Source of the DNA: Sesamia nonagrioides
Lineage: Eukaryota; Arthropoda; Insecta; Lepidoptera; Noctuidae
DNA length: 64,000 nt
Direction of reading: 5' to 3'
Assembly (NCBI GenBank): GCA_017933935.1
Contig: JADWQK010000760.1
Span: 2,232,001-2,296,000 of the forward strand
The notes below the pieces were generated by a model. The model was not told the origin of the DNA, did no database searches, and saw only the letters and a list, made by a program, of their open reading frames with translations. Position 1 is the stretch's first letter. Each line of letters begins with the position of its first letter. Below are positions 1 to 10,740 of the stretch, piece after piece. A program made the translations under genes and the position numbers.

Positions 1-155
1 CTATTCAAGATTGGGTATAGATACCTCAATATACGTAGCACCCTACAGCAGCACCGATTCACACAACTTCACAAACTAATCAAAATTTAAATATAATGCA
101 TATTTTTCTCTTTATTTCATTTAGAAAAGAACAGAAGAGAAACATTGTTCGTTTC

Positions 156-219
156 AAATTAGTCCGCGCCTGATTTAAGTATTGTAAATACAATACTTAA
201 ATCAGGCGCGGACTAATTT
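156..219. repeat. Perfect 30-bp snap-back palindrome
   Basis: Bases 156-185 and 190-219 are exact reverse complements around a 4-base loop (AAAT). The arms begin AAATTAGTCCGCGCC. The flanks are not complementary, so the structure is sharply bounded. It has no target duplication or internal sequence typical of a MITE, and may be a template-switch product or a tiny foldback element. Confidence 0.85.
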
Positions 220-333
220 CATTTCGCATCTTGACGTATTTTTGGTAGCTTTGTATATAATCACTTATAAACTGTCTTTTGGGCATCTTTATTTGATAGG
301 AGTATACTAATAATTTATCTTCTCTTACCACAG

Positions 334-446
334 GATGCTAAGGATCGTGCGAAATGGAGGAGAATATGCAGGAAAGCGGACCCCGGGCTCCAACGCGAAA
401 GCCGCGGGTGCAACCGGGATAAACGTTGAGATGATGATGATGATGA
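334..446 (+). mobile_element. LINE ORF2 3' end with GATGAT tail
   Basis: Bases 334-429 read as 31 codons (DAKDRAKWRRICRKADPGLQ and onward) plus a TGA stop, followed by a short (GAT)n run. This is the extreme C-terminus and tail of a non-LTR retrotransposon, truncated at its 5' side. Its AAAGCGGACCCCGG block also closes SINE-C copies in this window, suggesting that this LINE mobilised that SINE. Confidence 0.6.
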
Positions 447-505
447 CCAATAATTTATCTTCTGTCCTTTTCTTAATGATATAGAAAGAAAAAGATGCAC
501 TGAAC
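447..505 (+). mobile_element. Fragment of the 57.3-kb MITE family
   Basis: The stretch resembles the right part of the TIR element at 57260-57539, including TATCTTCTGTCCTTTTCTT and AGAAAGAAAAAGATG. Only the subterminal part is present, without the terminal repeat. Confidence 0.5.
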
Positions 506-1202
506 TTACATTTAGTTTAGGTTTTGGAGAAGGGAATCGATGCCTGTCTTCAATTCCTTTGTCCACGATATACATAAGTGCGTCATTGGTCTTGAAGTCG
601 CAAGCTGGACTGCTGAGCTTTGGGTGGTGGAATCGGTTCTCTTTGAGCAAAGTGTTATTAAGTTTTTCCATTTGAAATTTCTTAGTAACTACACGGAGTT
701 TACGGTGTACCTCGGAAAGCACGTTAAGATTACCTTATCTGTTATAAGAGAGACTTGTGTTCTCGTACAGACTTCTGCACTATAATATATTCTTCGCTGA
801 AGGCTAATCTCTGTTCAGATGCATCACCAGGACCGAAACATGGTGTGGAGGACTATCAAAACCTAGAAGACCGTAAAACACACCTCATAATGATTGATTG
901 TTTTAAAACAAAACATCTCACTTAAATCAGCTTCGCAAGGCATATCAAACAAAAGTTGTTCAAATGAAAAACAGAATCCCAAAGGCCAAATTTTGAACAG
1001 TTGTATAGAATTTTATTATAAACTGTATAGCGAGGAATCGACTGTATAATCTACCGCTGCTGTAAATATTCGTGCTCCGAAAACATTTCACCTTCCTCGA
1101 GCTGGGAAGTTTTTAGAACACTGCGCAGCCTGAAGCATAGTGAGAACCCAGGCGACAAAGGCGTAACTACTGCATCCTTAAAAATAGGACAGCCTGTCCT
1201 TT
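506..1202. other. No recognisable gene
   Basis: AT-rich sequence. Short open frames here (for example 540-785) have no recognisable motif, and I see no repeat family with a second copy in the window. Confidence 0.5.
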
Positions 1203-1600
1203 AATACGCTTAAATTGAATTGGGCTGGACACACCTGTCTTATGTAAGATGATCAGTGTGCGAAACTTACAATACTTACCCACAGGTAATGAAAAACGAC
1301 ATCGTGGCAGACCCTGATGGAGATGGCGGGATGAACTGGACTCCTTTAATAAGAATTGTTCGCCAACAATTTCAATACCGCGTACATCGAGGGACTGGAC
1401 TTTGCCAGCGGCGATGTTTCCATCGGACAACAATTTAAGACCTGTCTTCAAGGCTAGAACGAATAGGCTCTTAATAAACTAGCGCGCTTTACCATCAAAG
1501 ATTGGATCACTGCCTACCACCAGGCGGGATTGGAATCGTGGGATACAGCTGGATATCAAAATGAGTTCAACAAACAAAATGGTAACTTATGCAACAATAT
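1203..1600 (+). mobile_element. Two degraded LINE C-terminal fragments
   Basis: Bases 1203-1370 encode, across a frameshift, a LNWAGHTCLM then RHRGRP and WRWRDELDSF pattern. This is typical of the C-terminus of insect LINE reverse transcriptase proteins. From about 1373 a second, different LINE 3' end follows. It carries AATAAACTAGCGCGC, TTACCATCA and CAGGCGGGATT, a tail also found at 2368, 5388, 21486 and, inverted, at 25265 and 48280. Both are dead fragments. Confidence 0.55.
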
Positions 1601-2103
1601 CAGTATGTATTTGATTAATGAAATTCAACGGGTTTGGCTTTCAAATGCCTGTACCATAAAAAGGTTGTGTCCCGGGACTCTTTTCATTACTTTTTCTATC
1701 GTATTGGTTTCACAAAGATTTCCACAGAATATTACCATAATGGACATATTGTGTCTTTAGTGTTTAGAATATTGAAAGAAAGAACCTTTGGACTGCCTAT
1801 TATTTTTGATATATCTACCTAATTCTATTATCTTTAATAAAATATAAAGTGTTGTTATAAAAATCCAGCAGTTTAAGCTCTTTTAATGATATAGGCATTT
1901 TCCAACCAGTGAAGGGTGATATAACGATTAGATGGCTGGTGCTTTGGTTGAGATGATCCATGATAAAAAACCATTTAAGCGTGATGAGGTTTACATTAAT
2001 TTATACGTACTATTAATTTATTTTAATTCTACTTTTCATGTTATGCCGTGTGTAACCTTTCTCTAATATAGATTACATAATAGTATAAGAAAGATTTTTT
2101 ATT
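1601..2103. other. No recognisable gene; short ORF with poly(A) signal
   Basis: A 62-codon frame at 1634-1822 ends just before AATAAA at 1836-1841. It resembles a C-terminal exon superficially, but I recognise no family and see no convincing splice acceptor. I therefore do not call it a gene. Confidence 0.35.
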
Positions 2104-2470
2104 TTTACTGTGTCGGCTGCCGGCAGTAGTTACCAGCCACCAGACAAAGTCTTGCCGCCAAGCGATTCGTCGTGTTCCGGCATGATGTCTGGTGAAGCCG
2201 TACAGAGAACGGGTCTGAGCAGTTCTGTTGCGATGTGTGCCGGGTATAATGCGCCAAATGTTTCCAGATTAATCTCCCTCTGGCGCAGCATCGTTGGTTG
2301 TGTTTTTGGGTTTAACATTGCATCACCTCGCTCAACTGCCGTGTTCCTTCCTACTCACTAAGATTTTTAAGTGAATAGGCTTAATAAACTTGCGCGCTTT
2401 ACCATCAACGTTTGCATCACTGCTTACCATCAGGCGGGATTGCAGTCAAGCATTAGTTTATAATTATTTA
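2104..2470. mobile_element. LINE 3' region fragments
   Basis: On the minus strand 2130-2318 encodes the run NPKTQPTMLRQREINLETFG, which looks like a lepidopteran dispersed retroelement segment. It is directly followed on the plus strand (2368-2470) by the AATAAACTTGCGCGC / CAGGCGGGATT LINE tail seen elsewhere in this window. No intact reading frame remains. Confidence 0.45.
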
Positions 2471-3029
2471 AAAAAATGTATTGTTACGCGTTTTTTATAA
2501 ATAAATAAAATTTTTAAATGTTCTGGATTAAGAGGTTATCTGCTCAGGTTACATGCGTATTAAGCTAATTCTTTTTTCTTCTCACACTCATTACTTCTCC
2601 CTGTCTGTCTATTTGCTAGTACACTACCTAATAACTTGAAAATCACATAACCCACATAAGTGCATCGATTGTATCGATTTTGTGCTAACATCGACGTTTG
2701 CTCGTACACGCTTGAATCGGATAAGTGGTTCTCAAGTTTCATGTACATATTTGACTTACGGATCAGTACTTGCATAGTATTCGCCACATCTCGATCATTC
2801 ATCAGTTTTGGTTCTGCGTTCTTTTTAACCGACTCCATAAAAGGAGGAAGTTCTCAAACCGACTGTATTTTTTCTTTGTTTGTAACCCTTCGAACTTGAC
2901 ACTAGTTGAATAGACAGTCATCAATCACCTCACTTAAAATAGAACAACCTTTTTTATATTTGAGTTTTTACAAATAGATATCTTTTACCTTGACTTTCAT
3001 CTTTGTAACACAAGAACGCAGTACAACAG
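2471..3029. other. No recognisable gene
   Basis: AT-rich. Overlapping frames on both strands at 2560-2900 show no domain, and no repeat was identified. Confidence 0.45.
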
Positions 3030-3585
3030 CGATGGCTTAGTGGTATCGGCTGCAATGTACAAGATTTAGGTCGTAGGTTCGCACCCAAATAGGCGCTTTA
3101 TTTTGTGTAAAGTAATTTCATCACCAACTGTTAAAACACCAGCCACTCAAGTATGAGTGCGCGGGTTCGATTCCAGGTCAGACAAGTACCAATATAACTT
3201 TTCTAAAGTTATATGTACTTTTAGAAAGTATATCTTGGACATCAATGACTGAAGGTGAAGAAAACATCTTGAGGAAACCTGGACTTTAAGTCTGAAATTG
3301 CCAACCCGCATTGAGCAAGCGTGGTGATTACGCTCATTCCTTCTCTGTATGAGAGGAGACCTGTGCCCAGCAGTGGGGCGATAGAAAGGTTGATGATGAA
3401 TTTCATCACTACTGCTCTCAAAACGGTGAAGGAAAACAGCGTGAGGAAACCGACATCACCTAGAGCCAAAAAGTCTCAAAGCAATGTGACATCTATCAAC
3501 CCGCACTGAACCCACATGGTAGATTACGGGCCCACTCCATCTCACCGAGAGGAGGCCTGTGTCCCAGGATAGGGAACATTATATG
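3030..3585 (+). mobile_element. SINE-A, split by a younger SINE
   Basis: A tRNA-like head (box A TGGCTTAGTGGTA near 3034, box B GGTTCGCACCC near 3076) runs to 3124 and resumes at 3410-3585. The body there is GGAAAAC..GAGGAAACC..CAACCCGCACTGA and CCGAGAGGAGGCCTGTGTCCCAG. The same family occurs at 16190-16450 and, antisense, at 5100-5245. The break is filled by SINE-B. Confidence 0.75.
3125..3398 (+). mobile_element. SINE-B inserted in SINE-A
   Basis: A tRNA-derived head (box B GGTTCGATTCC) is followed by a body ending CCTGTGCCCAGCAGTGGGGCG and a GATGATG tail. The 11-bp target duplication AATTTCATCAC lies exactly at both edges (3114-3124 and 3399-3409). A second full copy is at 53287-53587. 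The 3' body is clearly related to that of SINE-A although the tRNA-like heads differ. Confidence 0.85.
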
Positions 3586-3632
3586 CTGATAATGTATGTT
3601 ACATTATGTAACGTAAGAACAATATTCCTACA

Positions 3633-3800
3633 CTAGCAGCCGCCAACGACTTCGTTCGCGTGGAGGTAGTTATGCTCCGCTCCTGTTGGTCGCGGCGTGA
3701 TGTAATAAAGCCTAAAGCCTTCCTGGATTATCGGGCTATCCAGCGCAAAAGAATTTTTTAAATCCAATCATTATTTCCTGAGATTAGCGCGTTCAAAGAA
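3633..3800 (-). mobile_element. Helitron-like CTAGT-ended repeat
   Basis: Reverse orientation copy of the family at 18271-18450 and 41291-41492. It shares GAACGAAGTCG, GGCGGCTGCTAGT and AATCCAGGAAGGCTTTAGGC. The terminal GC-rich stretch followed by CTAGT resembles lepidopteran Helitron-like ends. Confidence 0.55.
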
Positions 3801-3822
3801 ACAAACAAACTCTTCAGCTTTA

Positions 3823-4257
3823 TACAATATGTAAAGAAAACCCTGTTCGATCCGTGAAGGTATTGTTAGGTATCGATAACTGATTCTACTAATGCCTACA
3901 ATGACGGGCTAAACTTAAAAAAAATCCCCCTAAAAAAATAAATAGTATTTCACAAAAAGAGGTAACTTAAAACATGTGCGATAGGCTATACAGGCGCGGG
4001 CGGAGAGGGGCAGGGCACGCGGCACGCGGTCGCATCGCTATTCGCTCAGAATTATACCGCCAAAATAATGTCACTTTTTAAAAAATTACCAAATTTTGGG
4101 GAAGTTGCAATTTATTCACGGGAAAAAAAGGTTATTTCAAAATTCACTAGTGTTGTTACTATGATGATTATGTAAAATTTCATATGTTATTTGGTCATGT
4201 GTTTACCTAACCTTTACTATCCTTACGGGTCGGACAGGGTTTTCTTAACATATTGTA
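3823..4257. mobile_element. MITE M1, near-complete copy
   Basis: About 435 bp bounded by inverted repeats TACAATATGTAAAGAAAACC and its near complement ending ACATATTGTA. The centre is GC-rich (GCGCGGGCGG..CACGCGGCACGCG) and the flanks are AT-rich. It is one of six M1 copies in the window. No ORF, so it is non-autonomous. Confidence 0.85.
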
Positions 4258-5099
4258 TATTAGTATAGATTTGCCATCTCAAACACGTGTTCCTTAACTG
4301 AACGCAGTACCATCTACCTATGATGTCATATTACTGGTTGACGTCGCCTCAAGTTATATCAACAAGCACCATAATAATCAGCCTATATTGCACCTTGGTT
4401 TCCCACAGCTGGGACACAATTCCCCTTCCTCTCTGAACGAGAAACAGAGAACAGAGAGAACGAGGAACGAGAGACACACATTGGACCGCGTATTGGTTAA
4501 CAACCCATGTAAACCACTACGAATACAGACACGTATACATACGCACGCACACGCACACACACACGGACGCGCGCACACGCCCATAGATGTACATACCCAC
4601 ACACCACACCCTCCCCCATACACTCACACCTTACACTCACCACTTAGTTAATCTTTTCTCATTTATTTGCTTTTATTCTATTAATTAATTTCACTGTTTT
4701 TGTCCACCACTTTGAATTATTGTTAAACCGTCCCGATTGTACTAGAATTATGACTTTGTATCTTGCGGAGAATCACTGACTCTTAAGTCACAGGTTTCAC
4801 CAAGTTTAGGAGTCAGAGTACCTATGTATTGTTAACTTATGATAAGCCTTATATTTACAAATATGTACTCCAAATTATTGTTTACAACAATACGAACTTT
4901 TTGTTAAATAAGAACGAAATATTATTATTATTATTCCTCGTTATTTTTTAAAAATATCTCACATCTGAGTGTGGGTCGAATTTGGCACGGGCGGAAGCCA
5001 AGTGCTTTTAATTTAAAAAAAGATTGAATTAAATTAAGTATTTAAAAATTTTGGGGTAACCTGCATGTGTTAAGAATAATTGCTTTTTGTAGTAGAAGA
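4258..5099. other. No gene; CA-rich microsatellite inside
   Basis: Bases 4528-4634 are an imperfect alternating CA/CG tract. Bases 4919-4934 hold a TTA run. The two open frames over 4378-4651 are low-complexity products of the repeat and not genes. Confidence 0.6.
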
Positions 5100-5245
5100 T
5101 TATTATTAATGTGTGTCACCACTTTTTGAGGACAGTGGTGATAGCTCCAACACCACTACTCTTATACAAAGCTTTACACAAAGTCTGTTTGGGTTCTAGC
5201 CTGGGTAATACGCAGCCGTTACCACTAGGCTATCACTGATTTCAT
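5100..5245 (-). mobile_element. SINE-A 5' part, antisense
   Basis: Read on the minus strand this starts GTGATAGCCTAGTGGTAACGG, has a GGTTCTAG-type degraded box B, then a TTTGTGTAAAGC segment matching the SINE-A head at 3030 and 16190. Confidence 0.6.
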
Positions 5246-5301
5246 CAACAAGTATACAGTGTCGTAAAATATCGTGTTTTATGGATATTCGCCTCCTCTT
5301 T

Positions 5302-5495
5302 TATACCGCGTACATCGTGGGACTGGAACAATTTGCCAGCGGCGGTATTTCCGTCGGACTACAATTTGAGTGTCTTCAAGTCTAAAGTGAATACGCTCTT
5401 AATAAACTACTGCGGTTTACCATCAACGATTGCGTCGCTGCTTACCATCAGGCGGGATTACGTTCAAGCGCTAGTTGATAATTTATAAAAGTTTC
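5302..5495 (+). mobile_element. LINE 3' end fragment
   Basis: Contains a degraded coding end (TTTCCGTCGGACTACAATTT..GTCTTCAAG..AATAAACTAC) and the tail TTACCATCAGGCGGGATTAC shared with 1461, 2368 and 21486. In one frame the stretch reads FPSDYNLSVFKSKVN, a CR1-like C-terminal pattern. Confidence 0.55.
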
Positions 5496-5807
5496 TCCTA
5501 AACAGAGGAGACACATGACGAATGAACCGTAATTTTTCTCGGCAAGAAAAACGTGGGTGTACTAATGGCCTAAGGCACGTCACGTTCATATGTTTCATAT
5601 TCTAGTTGAAAAAAGTTTAGTATGTAAGCAAATAATTTGGTTAAAGTACTGTCTTTAACCAAATTGTTTGCTTACGACCCAGCTACTAATTGTAACAAAG
5701 TAGAAATTTAAATAAATTTAAGTAGGTACTTTAGAAAGTACGGACGATTTCAGCAAAAGGTTTTATTTCAGAGAATTCAATAAAAAATAAATAGAGTATT
5801 TCTTCTT
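5496..5807. repeat. Snap-back palindrome in unannotated sequence
   Basis: Bases 5624-5646 and 5653-5675 are 23-bp inverted arms with one mismatch around the 6-base loop TACTGT. The rest of the interval shows no gene or second repeat copy. Confidence 0.75.
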
Positions 5808-6345
5808 CTTCTTCTCAGCCTATAGAAGTCCACTGGTGGACAAAGGCCTTCCCCAAGGCTTTCCATGACGACCGGTCTTGTGCTGCCCGCATCATCAGGT
5901 CATCGGTCCACCATGTTGGGTCCCTACGCTGCGTCTTCCGGTACGTGGCCGCCACTCCAGAACCTTACTGTTCCATGGGCCATCGGTTCTACGAGCAATG
6001 TGCCCCGCCCACTGCCACTTAATTTTAGTCACTCGAAGAACTATGTCGGTTAATTTGGTTCTGCTGCAGATCTTCTCATTTCTGCTTCGATCGCGCATAG
6101 AAATTCCGAACATAGCTCTTTCTATCGCCCTCTATGTGACCTTGAGCCTTCGTATGAGGCCCATTGTGAGTGACCACATTTCAGTTCCGTATATCATCAC
6201 TGCAACACACACTGGTCAAAGACTTTAGTCTTGAGACACTGTGGTATCTTGGACGACGGGAAGATGTAGCGTAGATTCCCGAATGGGGCATGGTCCATGG
6301 GCCATCTACGTTCTACGAGCAATGTGCCTCTTTCACTGCCACTTA
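5808..6345 (-). mobile_element. RTE-type LINE ORF2 3' end, degraded
   Basis: The minus strand reads AMFGISMRDRSRNEK then a KWQWAGHIARRTDGPWNSKV and EWRPRTGRRSVG pattern, the C-terminus of insect RTE endonuclease-reverse transcriptase. Homologous pieces lie at 15585, 23086 and 62113. Part of the segment is repeated near 6290-6340, after a gap. Frameshifts and stops make it a dead copy. Confidence 0.75.
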
Positions 6346-6669
6346 ATTTAATAAAGAATTAATTTTATGCGTTTTTTTTATGAAGCTAATGCATTATATC
6401 TATAAATTAACTGTCAGCACGAAGCTACTGAACTTTAACGGTTAAGGCTGATGGCCCGAGGCTCTATCATAAAAATTTCCTCGTATAGGCGCCGCCTTGA
6501 CGGGCTATTAACTATAATGTGGTAAAGCCGATACACGCCCTCTATAATATCAGCTCTGTTACCGTGTTTGCTAGATTTAGCAAATAAGTAATACTTACGT
6601 AGTAATATATACCTAAGTTAAGGAAGAACACTTTTTATGGTACATAATCTTAAGAGCAAACATTAAGAA
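6346..6669. other. No recognisable gene
   Basis: AT-rich stretch without an ORF, repeat copy or RNA gene that I can recognise. Confidence 0.4.
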
Positions 6670-7325
6670 GGCCAACCCCAATTGCGTAACACATTATTAC
6701 TAACAAATTGAATAATTTTAAAGCATATTGCTAATCTATTGCTAACAACGTAAATAAAGACTGATTTACACGGTCCAATTTAATTGCCTATGGCATACAA
6801 TACAACTTTTGCAACAGATGACTTGCATCGTCAATAGGTATGGTGTTTAGACAATGCAACTTTTATTGTTGCTTTAACCTAGTAGGGATGTTTCCTGGGT
6901 AAAAAAAAATATGTATTCTATTTAGTGCGTCATTCAGATTATAGAAAAATATTGGATACGTGTATTTTGTTTTATCAAATCAATAAAAATTGACAAATAT
7001 ATAAGGCATCAAAGATCTGGAGTGGGGGCTAGTGACGTCACTCGTTGCTAAAAAGTGTAGCGAGAAGTGACGTCACACGAGTTTTCAACGCACTGTATCG
7101 TCTTCGTTTTCCGTTTAAGTATATGAAAAAAGAAAAAAAACGTGTCTAGCCTTTTTTTTTTTTTGCAAATCGGACGGACCAACGACTTTTTTTTTGTCAA
7201 CTCCTATTGAAGCTATAGGCAATTAAATTGCCCCGTTTATATCATTGATAGTTCAATAAATGTTATTGAACTATCAAAATGAAGCCCATTATCAATGATA
7301 GTGTGTTGCAATTACCCTGTTGGGC
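6670..7325. mobile_element. Non-autonomous DNA element M3, copy 1
   Basis: The left end GGCCAACCCCAATTGCGTAA mirrors the right end (reverse complement GGCCCAACAGGGTAATTGC). Related copies are at 38844-39500 and 40073-40585, and fragments at 7918-8020 and 24055-24140. A foreign repeat occupies 6886-7203. A short hairpin lies at 7246-7276. Confidence 0.6.
6886..7203 (+). repeat. Dispersed repeat with two TGACGTCA sites
   Basis: This interval is repeated at about 35150-35415 (shared CATTCAGATTATAGAAAAA, GGATACGT and AAAAGTGTAGC). This copy carries two full TGACGTCA palindromes at 7033-7040 and 7068-7075; the other copy has lost both. No coding capacity. Confidence 0.65.
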
Positions 7326-7394
7326 CTTTGTAAGATAAGTACTACGTTTCTTCTACAAAACTTGTTTGTCACATGTTGTGTGTAACATGTTTGA

Positions 7395-7850
7395 TATACA
7401 GAGTGGTGCTGACAATACGACAATAAATTAAACATCGTGTACCTCAAAACATTCTCAGTCTACCCATAAAAAAATTATATAAATATATCCATTAGTTTAG
7501 TCACAGGAAATTATTTTTCATTTTTCACATTTTCTACATGATGTGCATGTTGATAAGAAAGCGCTTAGAGGTTGATGACCGCCGCATCCAGCGGTACTAA
7601 ACTTTAATAATAATGGCGCGAAAAAGCAAGTCGGTACATGAACACGCTGTCGCCCGCTGATCGGAGGTCATTGAACCATTTTTTTAAAGGATGTTCTATT
7701 CCGTTCGCAATTTTATGCGATTTAGTTTGTTTGAAATTATCATTTTTTATTTTTGATGCTAGATTTTTTTCTATGGATCAGGATTATTCCTATGAACCAG
7801 CACGGTCTGTGTTTTCATTTACTGTCGTATTGTCAGCTCCACTCTGTATA
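7395..7850. mobile_element. TIR DNA element, 456 bp
   Basis: Bases 7395-7422 and 7823-7850 are 28-bp terminal inverted repeats matching at 27 positions (TATACAGAGTGG then GCTGACAATACGACA). The 75-codon frame inside has no transposase motif, so the element is non-autonomous. The terminal TA is compatible with a TA target duplication. Confidence 0.8.
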
Positions 7851-8239
7851 AATATTATATCATAACCAGAACCCCTATCATATCCGTGACCTGTGGAGTA
7901 ATTATGCAAAGAAACACATCAACAATAGAAATGGCTTCCATTTTGACAGTTCAGCAATATTCATTGTGTTTTTTACGTTGTTAAGCAAAACATTTTTGCG
8001 AACCTATGGAGCAAAGGATTAGCATCCTTCGAAGTGATTCAGATAGCGATTAATTGCGTCTTACGCAAGATGCAGTAAATTGAACGAACTGTCACGCTTT
8101 TGATAGAAAAAATTGGCCTCGAAGTAGAGTATGAGATCTCATGAATAAATCCGAGAAATCACTATTCTTCTCATTTTGCCGATTGGCAACTTTTTGGAAC
8201 ACGCTAATCTAATAATGGTTTAACTGACACTTAAATATA
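7851..8239 (-). mobile_element. M3-related fragment plus unassigned DNA
   Basis: About 7918-8020 (CATTTTGACAGTTCAGCAATATTCAT) is an antisense match to the interior of M3. The remainder shows nothing I can assign. Confidence 0.4.
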
Positions 8240-8614
8240 TACAATATGTGAAAGTATCAATAACTTATTCTACTAACGCCTACAAAGCCGGGCTAAACTT
8301 AAAAAAAAAACCCCTAAAAAATTAATATTATTTCGCAAAAGGAGGTAGGGAAAGAATCAGTGATGGACAAGACCCCAGTGATGGACACTTTTTACGTTTA
8401 TTCAAAGAAAACAAACCTTGCACTCTGATATTTTGGTATGACAACACTTAATCTTAGACATTGACCTCCTATTCGCTTCATAGTTTTAGATCGCATTGTT
8501 ACATCAATGCGATCTTTGGCCGTTTTGTTTCAAGATAGCGAAGTGAACATTAGACCAAGTTAGTGTTCCTCTGGAAAAATCCAATTTTACTTTACACTAG
8601 GAGGTGAGTGACGA

Positions 8615-9008
8615 CAGCCTCTGTGGCGTAGCGGTAGCGAACGCGGCCGTTGCGCAAGGAGGCGCGGGTTCGATCCCCGCATAGTGCAAATATTTGTATG
8701 CATGAATATGAATATTTGCACTGGTCTGGTGGTGCCTCGGAATACACGTTAAGCCGTTGGTCCCGGTTGCCATACGAACATCAAGTGGCAGTCGTTACGG
8801 GTTGTTGGAGCCCTCAAAAGTCTAACAATTGGTCTCACTGCAATGCTTAGATATCGCCTTCGGGTTGTGGAGGTCAGACGGCAGTCGTGCCGTCACTTCA
8901 CGGAAAATATCGAAGTTTAGCTAAAATTAGCAGTTAGACTGGTAAAGCGGACCCCAGACTCCAAAGCTGAAAGCTACGGATGCGACTGGGATTAACGCTG
9001 AGATGACT
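8615..9008 (+). mobile_element. SINE-C copy 1
   Basis: tRNA-like head with box A TGGCGTAGCGGTAGCG and box B GGTTCGATCCC near 8667, a middle with TTTGCACTGGTCTGG and CCGTTGGTCCCGG, and a tail AAAGCGGACCCCAGACTCC. Other copies are at 37461-37856 and 39014-39453. The 66-codon frame inside is not a gene. Confidence 0.85.
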
Positions 9009-10440
9009 TATAAAATGCAACGCAAAAATAAAATACGTCTTCACAAAATGGCGTCTTCCCGCCATATTTTATTAAATTTAATTGGTTATTAAGTTTAATT
9101 GGCTCTTAAGACCCTCGCCTACGGCTCGGATCTCAATAGCGCCTCGGAGGTAATGACCAATGTTACACACTAGTACCATAATGTACTATTACTCCACATG
9201 TGGTGATGAAAAAGAAAATCTAACAGTTTTGTTTACCGGAAATGCTGCTGGACAGCTTGCCCCACCCATGATAGTTTACGACTACGAACGAATCCCGTCA
9301 CACATCGCAGCCAGTGTGCCTGAAACTTAGGCGATAGGGAAGGCTGAAAGTGAGTGGATGTGCAGCTGCACTTTCTACGTATGAATATGTGACTAATAAG
9401 CCTGCTTAAGCTCAATTTGTCATGATTTACAGTTCCTTGGGTGGGTGTGTTCAGGAAGCATGGTTATCGTTTGCCAGCGTCATGCTGTTGTGCAAATGGC
9501 CGCCATCGACGCCCATGGGGGAAGCCTAAAAATGCAATAATATAGAGTAATCAAAGATATTTATGTACCTAATAGAAAAACAAAACACACTATACACAAT
9601 ATTATACATTTTTTCTATGTTAAATTAATGTTTACATACTATCCTCACCTAGTTTAACACATAATAATCCTGCGAAAAAATTACACTTGCCCGATTGTCT
9701 CACGCTGGGACGTCATTACGTCATCCGGGAGGTGGTTGCTGAAAATCAGCGCTGTTGACAATAGGTTCGTCTGAAGTCACAGCATTTTGCTGAGCAACTG
9801 ACCTTTTCTTGCACAGATGCGACGCACAGTTAAACTGTTATTTGTTTTTTGTAACACACTTGTTGACATTAGCTAGTGTCGCAAGCGCAGTACGATTGCA
9901 TGACAGGCGGATTGAATTGTCAAATATTGTGTGCTTTCTAATGTCTATGCTATGGCATGGAGGTGATATGTACTACGTTGTACATTAATACTTCCATGGT
10001 CTATGGTCTGTGGCCCTGGCTTTGACATCAAATCAACTTTGTCTATAGTTTGGCAGTTTTGCATGCTTGGAGTGAGAGACTTTTGGTGATATTATTTTAT
10101 TATTATTTTTTTTTATTTTTTTTTTTTGTATTTTGTTTGTTATTGTAATTTTATGGTATTTAGTTGTAAGGTGCGTTTTGTTTGTACAGAATAAAGAATT
10201 TTTCTTTCTTCTTTCTTTCTTTCTAATATCTTCTACGCGTGGCTTGAAAAAGAGAAAATACCAATTCTATTTTTTAGATGGCCACAAATCGCATCTTACC
10301 ATAATAATAATAATATTTATTTAATTCAGATATTTCATCCATACCTACAATTTGTTTTATAAAAATAAAATTACATAAAAACTTGTATTAAGAAGTAAAT
10401 AAAATTAAATAAAATGAAGATGTTATTATTTACATATTTT
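9009..10440. other. Interior of the TA-flanked element, no gene seen
   Basis: AT-rich. It includes T-rich tracts around 10085-10130 and a TTCTT microsatellite at about 10199-10225. Around 9680-9800 a CACGCTGGGACGTCATTACG region looks like dispersed repeat DNA but has no partner in this window. Confidence 0.4.
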
Positions 10441-10444
10441 ATCT

Positions 10445-10740
10445 AGACTGGAAGGACTCCCCGATGACGCTATTAGTCGCTATTTAACAGCGTGCAGCCT
10501 TATCCATCGAGCCAACATCGGAGAATCCCACCGGTCCACCAGTGCGGCCAGTATGGTGTTGGGACTACCGCGCGTGCGGCGCAGGATTGAAGCGCAACGT
10601 TTGCGCATGATTGCCGCAAAGCTATCTATCACAGCCGCCGCGAACATCGCGGAGGCACTGCAGTAGCGCGGCAGTCCCATCAGCACCCGGAACGCGTTGT
10701 TATATTGGATGCGCAGATCGCTGTACTATGCACCTCTCGA
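10445..10740 (-). mobile_element. LINE ORF2 C-terminal fragment
   Basis: On the minus strand 10686 down to 10480 reads MGLPRYCSASAMFAAAVID, MRKRCASILRRTRGSPNTIL and ALVDRWDSPMLARW. This is the C-terminal end pattern of a non-LTR retrotransposon protein; the clade is not clear to me. It is truncated and lies inside the TA-flanked element. Confidence 0.55.

Noticed and set aside
156..219. Rho-independent terminator or bacterial attachment site
   Set aside because: The context is animal nuclear DNA; a perfect palindrome here is better explained as a foldback or template switch.
1634..1822. Terminal exon followed by AATAAA
   Set aside because: No splice acceptor in phase and no recognisable protein family; kept only as a note.
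4378..4651. Overlapping 80-87 codon ORFs on both strands
   Set aside because: They arise from the CA/CG-rich microsatellite; low complexity and no motif.
8615..8690. tRNA gene
   Set aside because: Box A and box B are present but the sequence is the head of SINE-C: it continues into the SINE body, recurs three times, and does not fold as a full tRNA. The same applies at 17399, 37461, 39453 and 47802.
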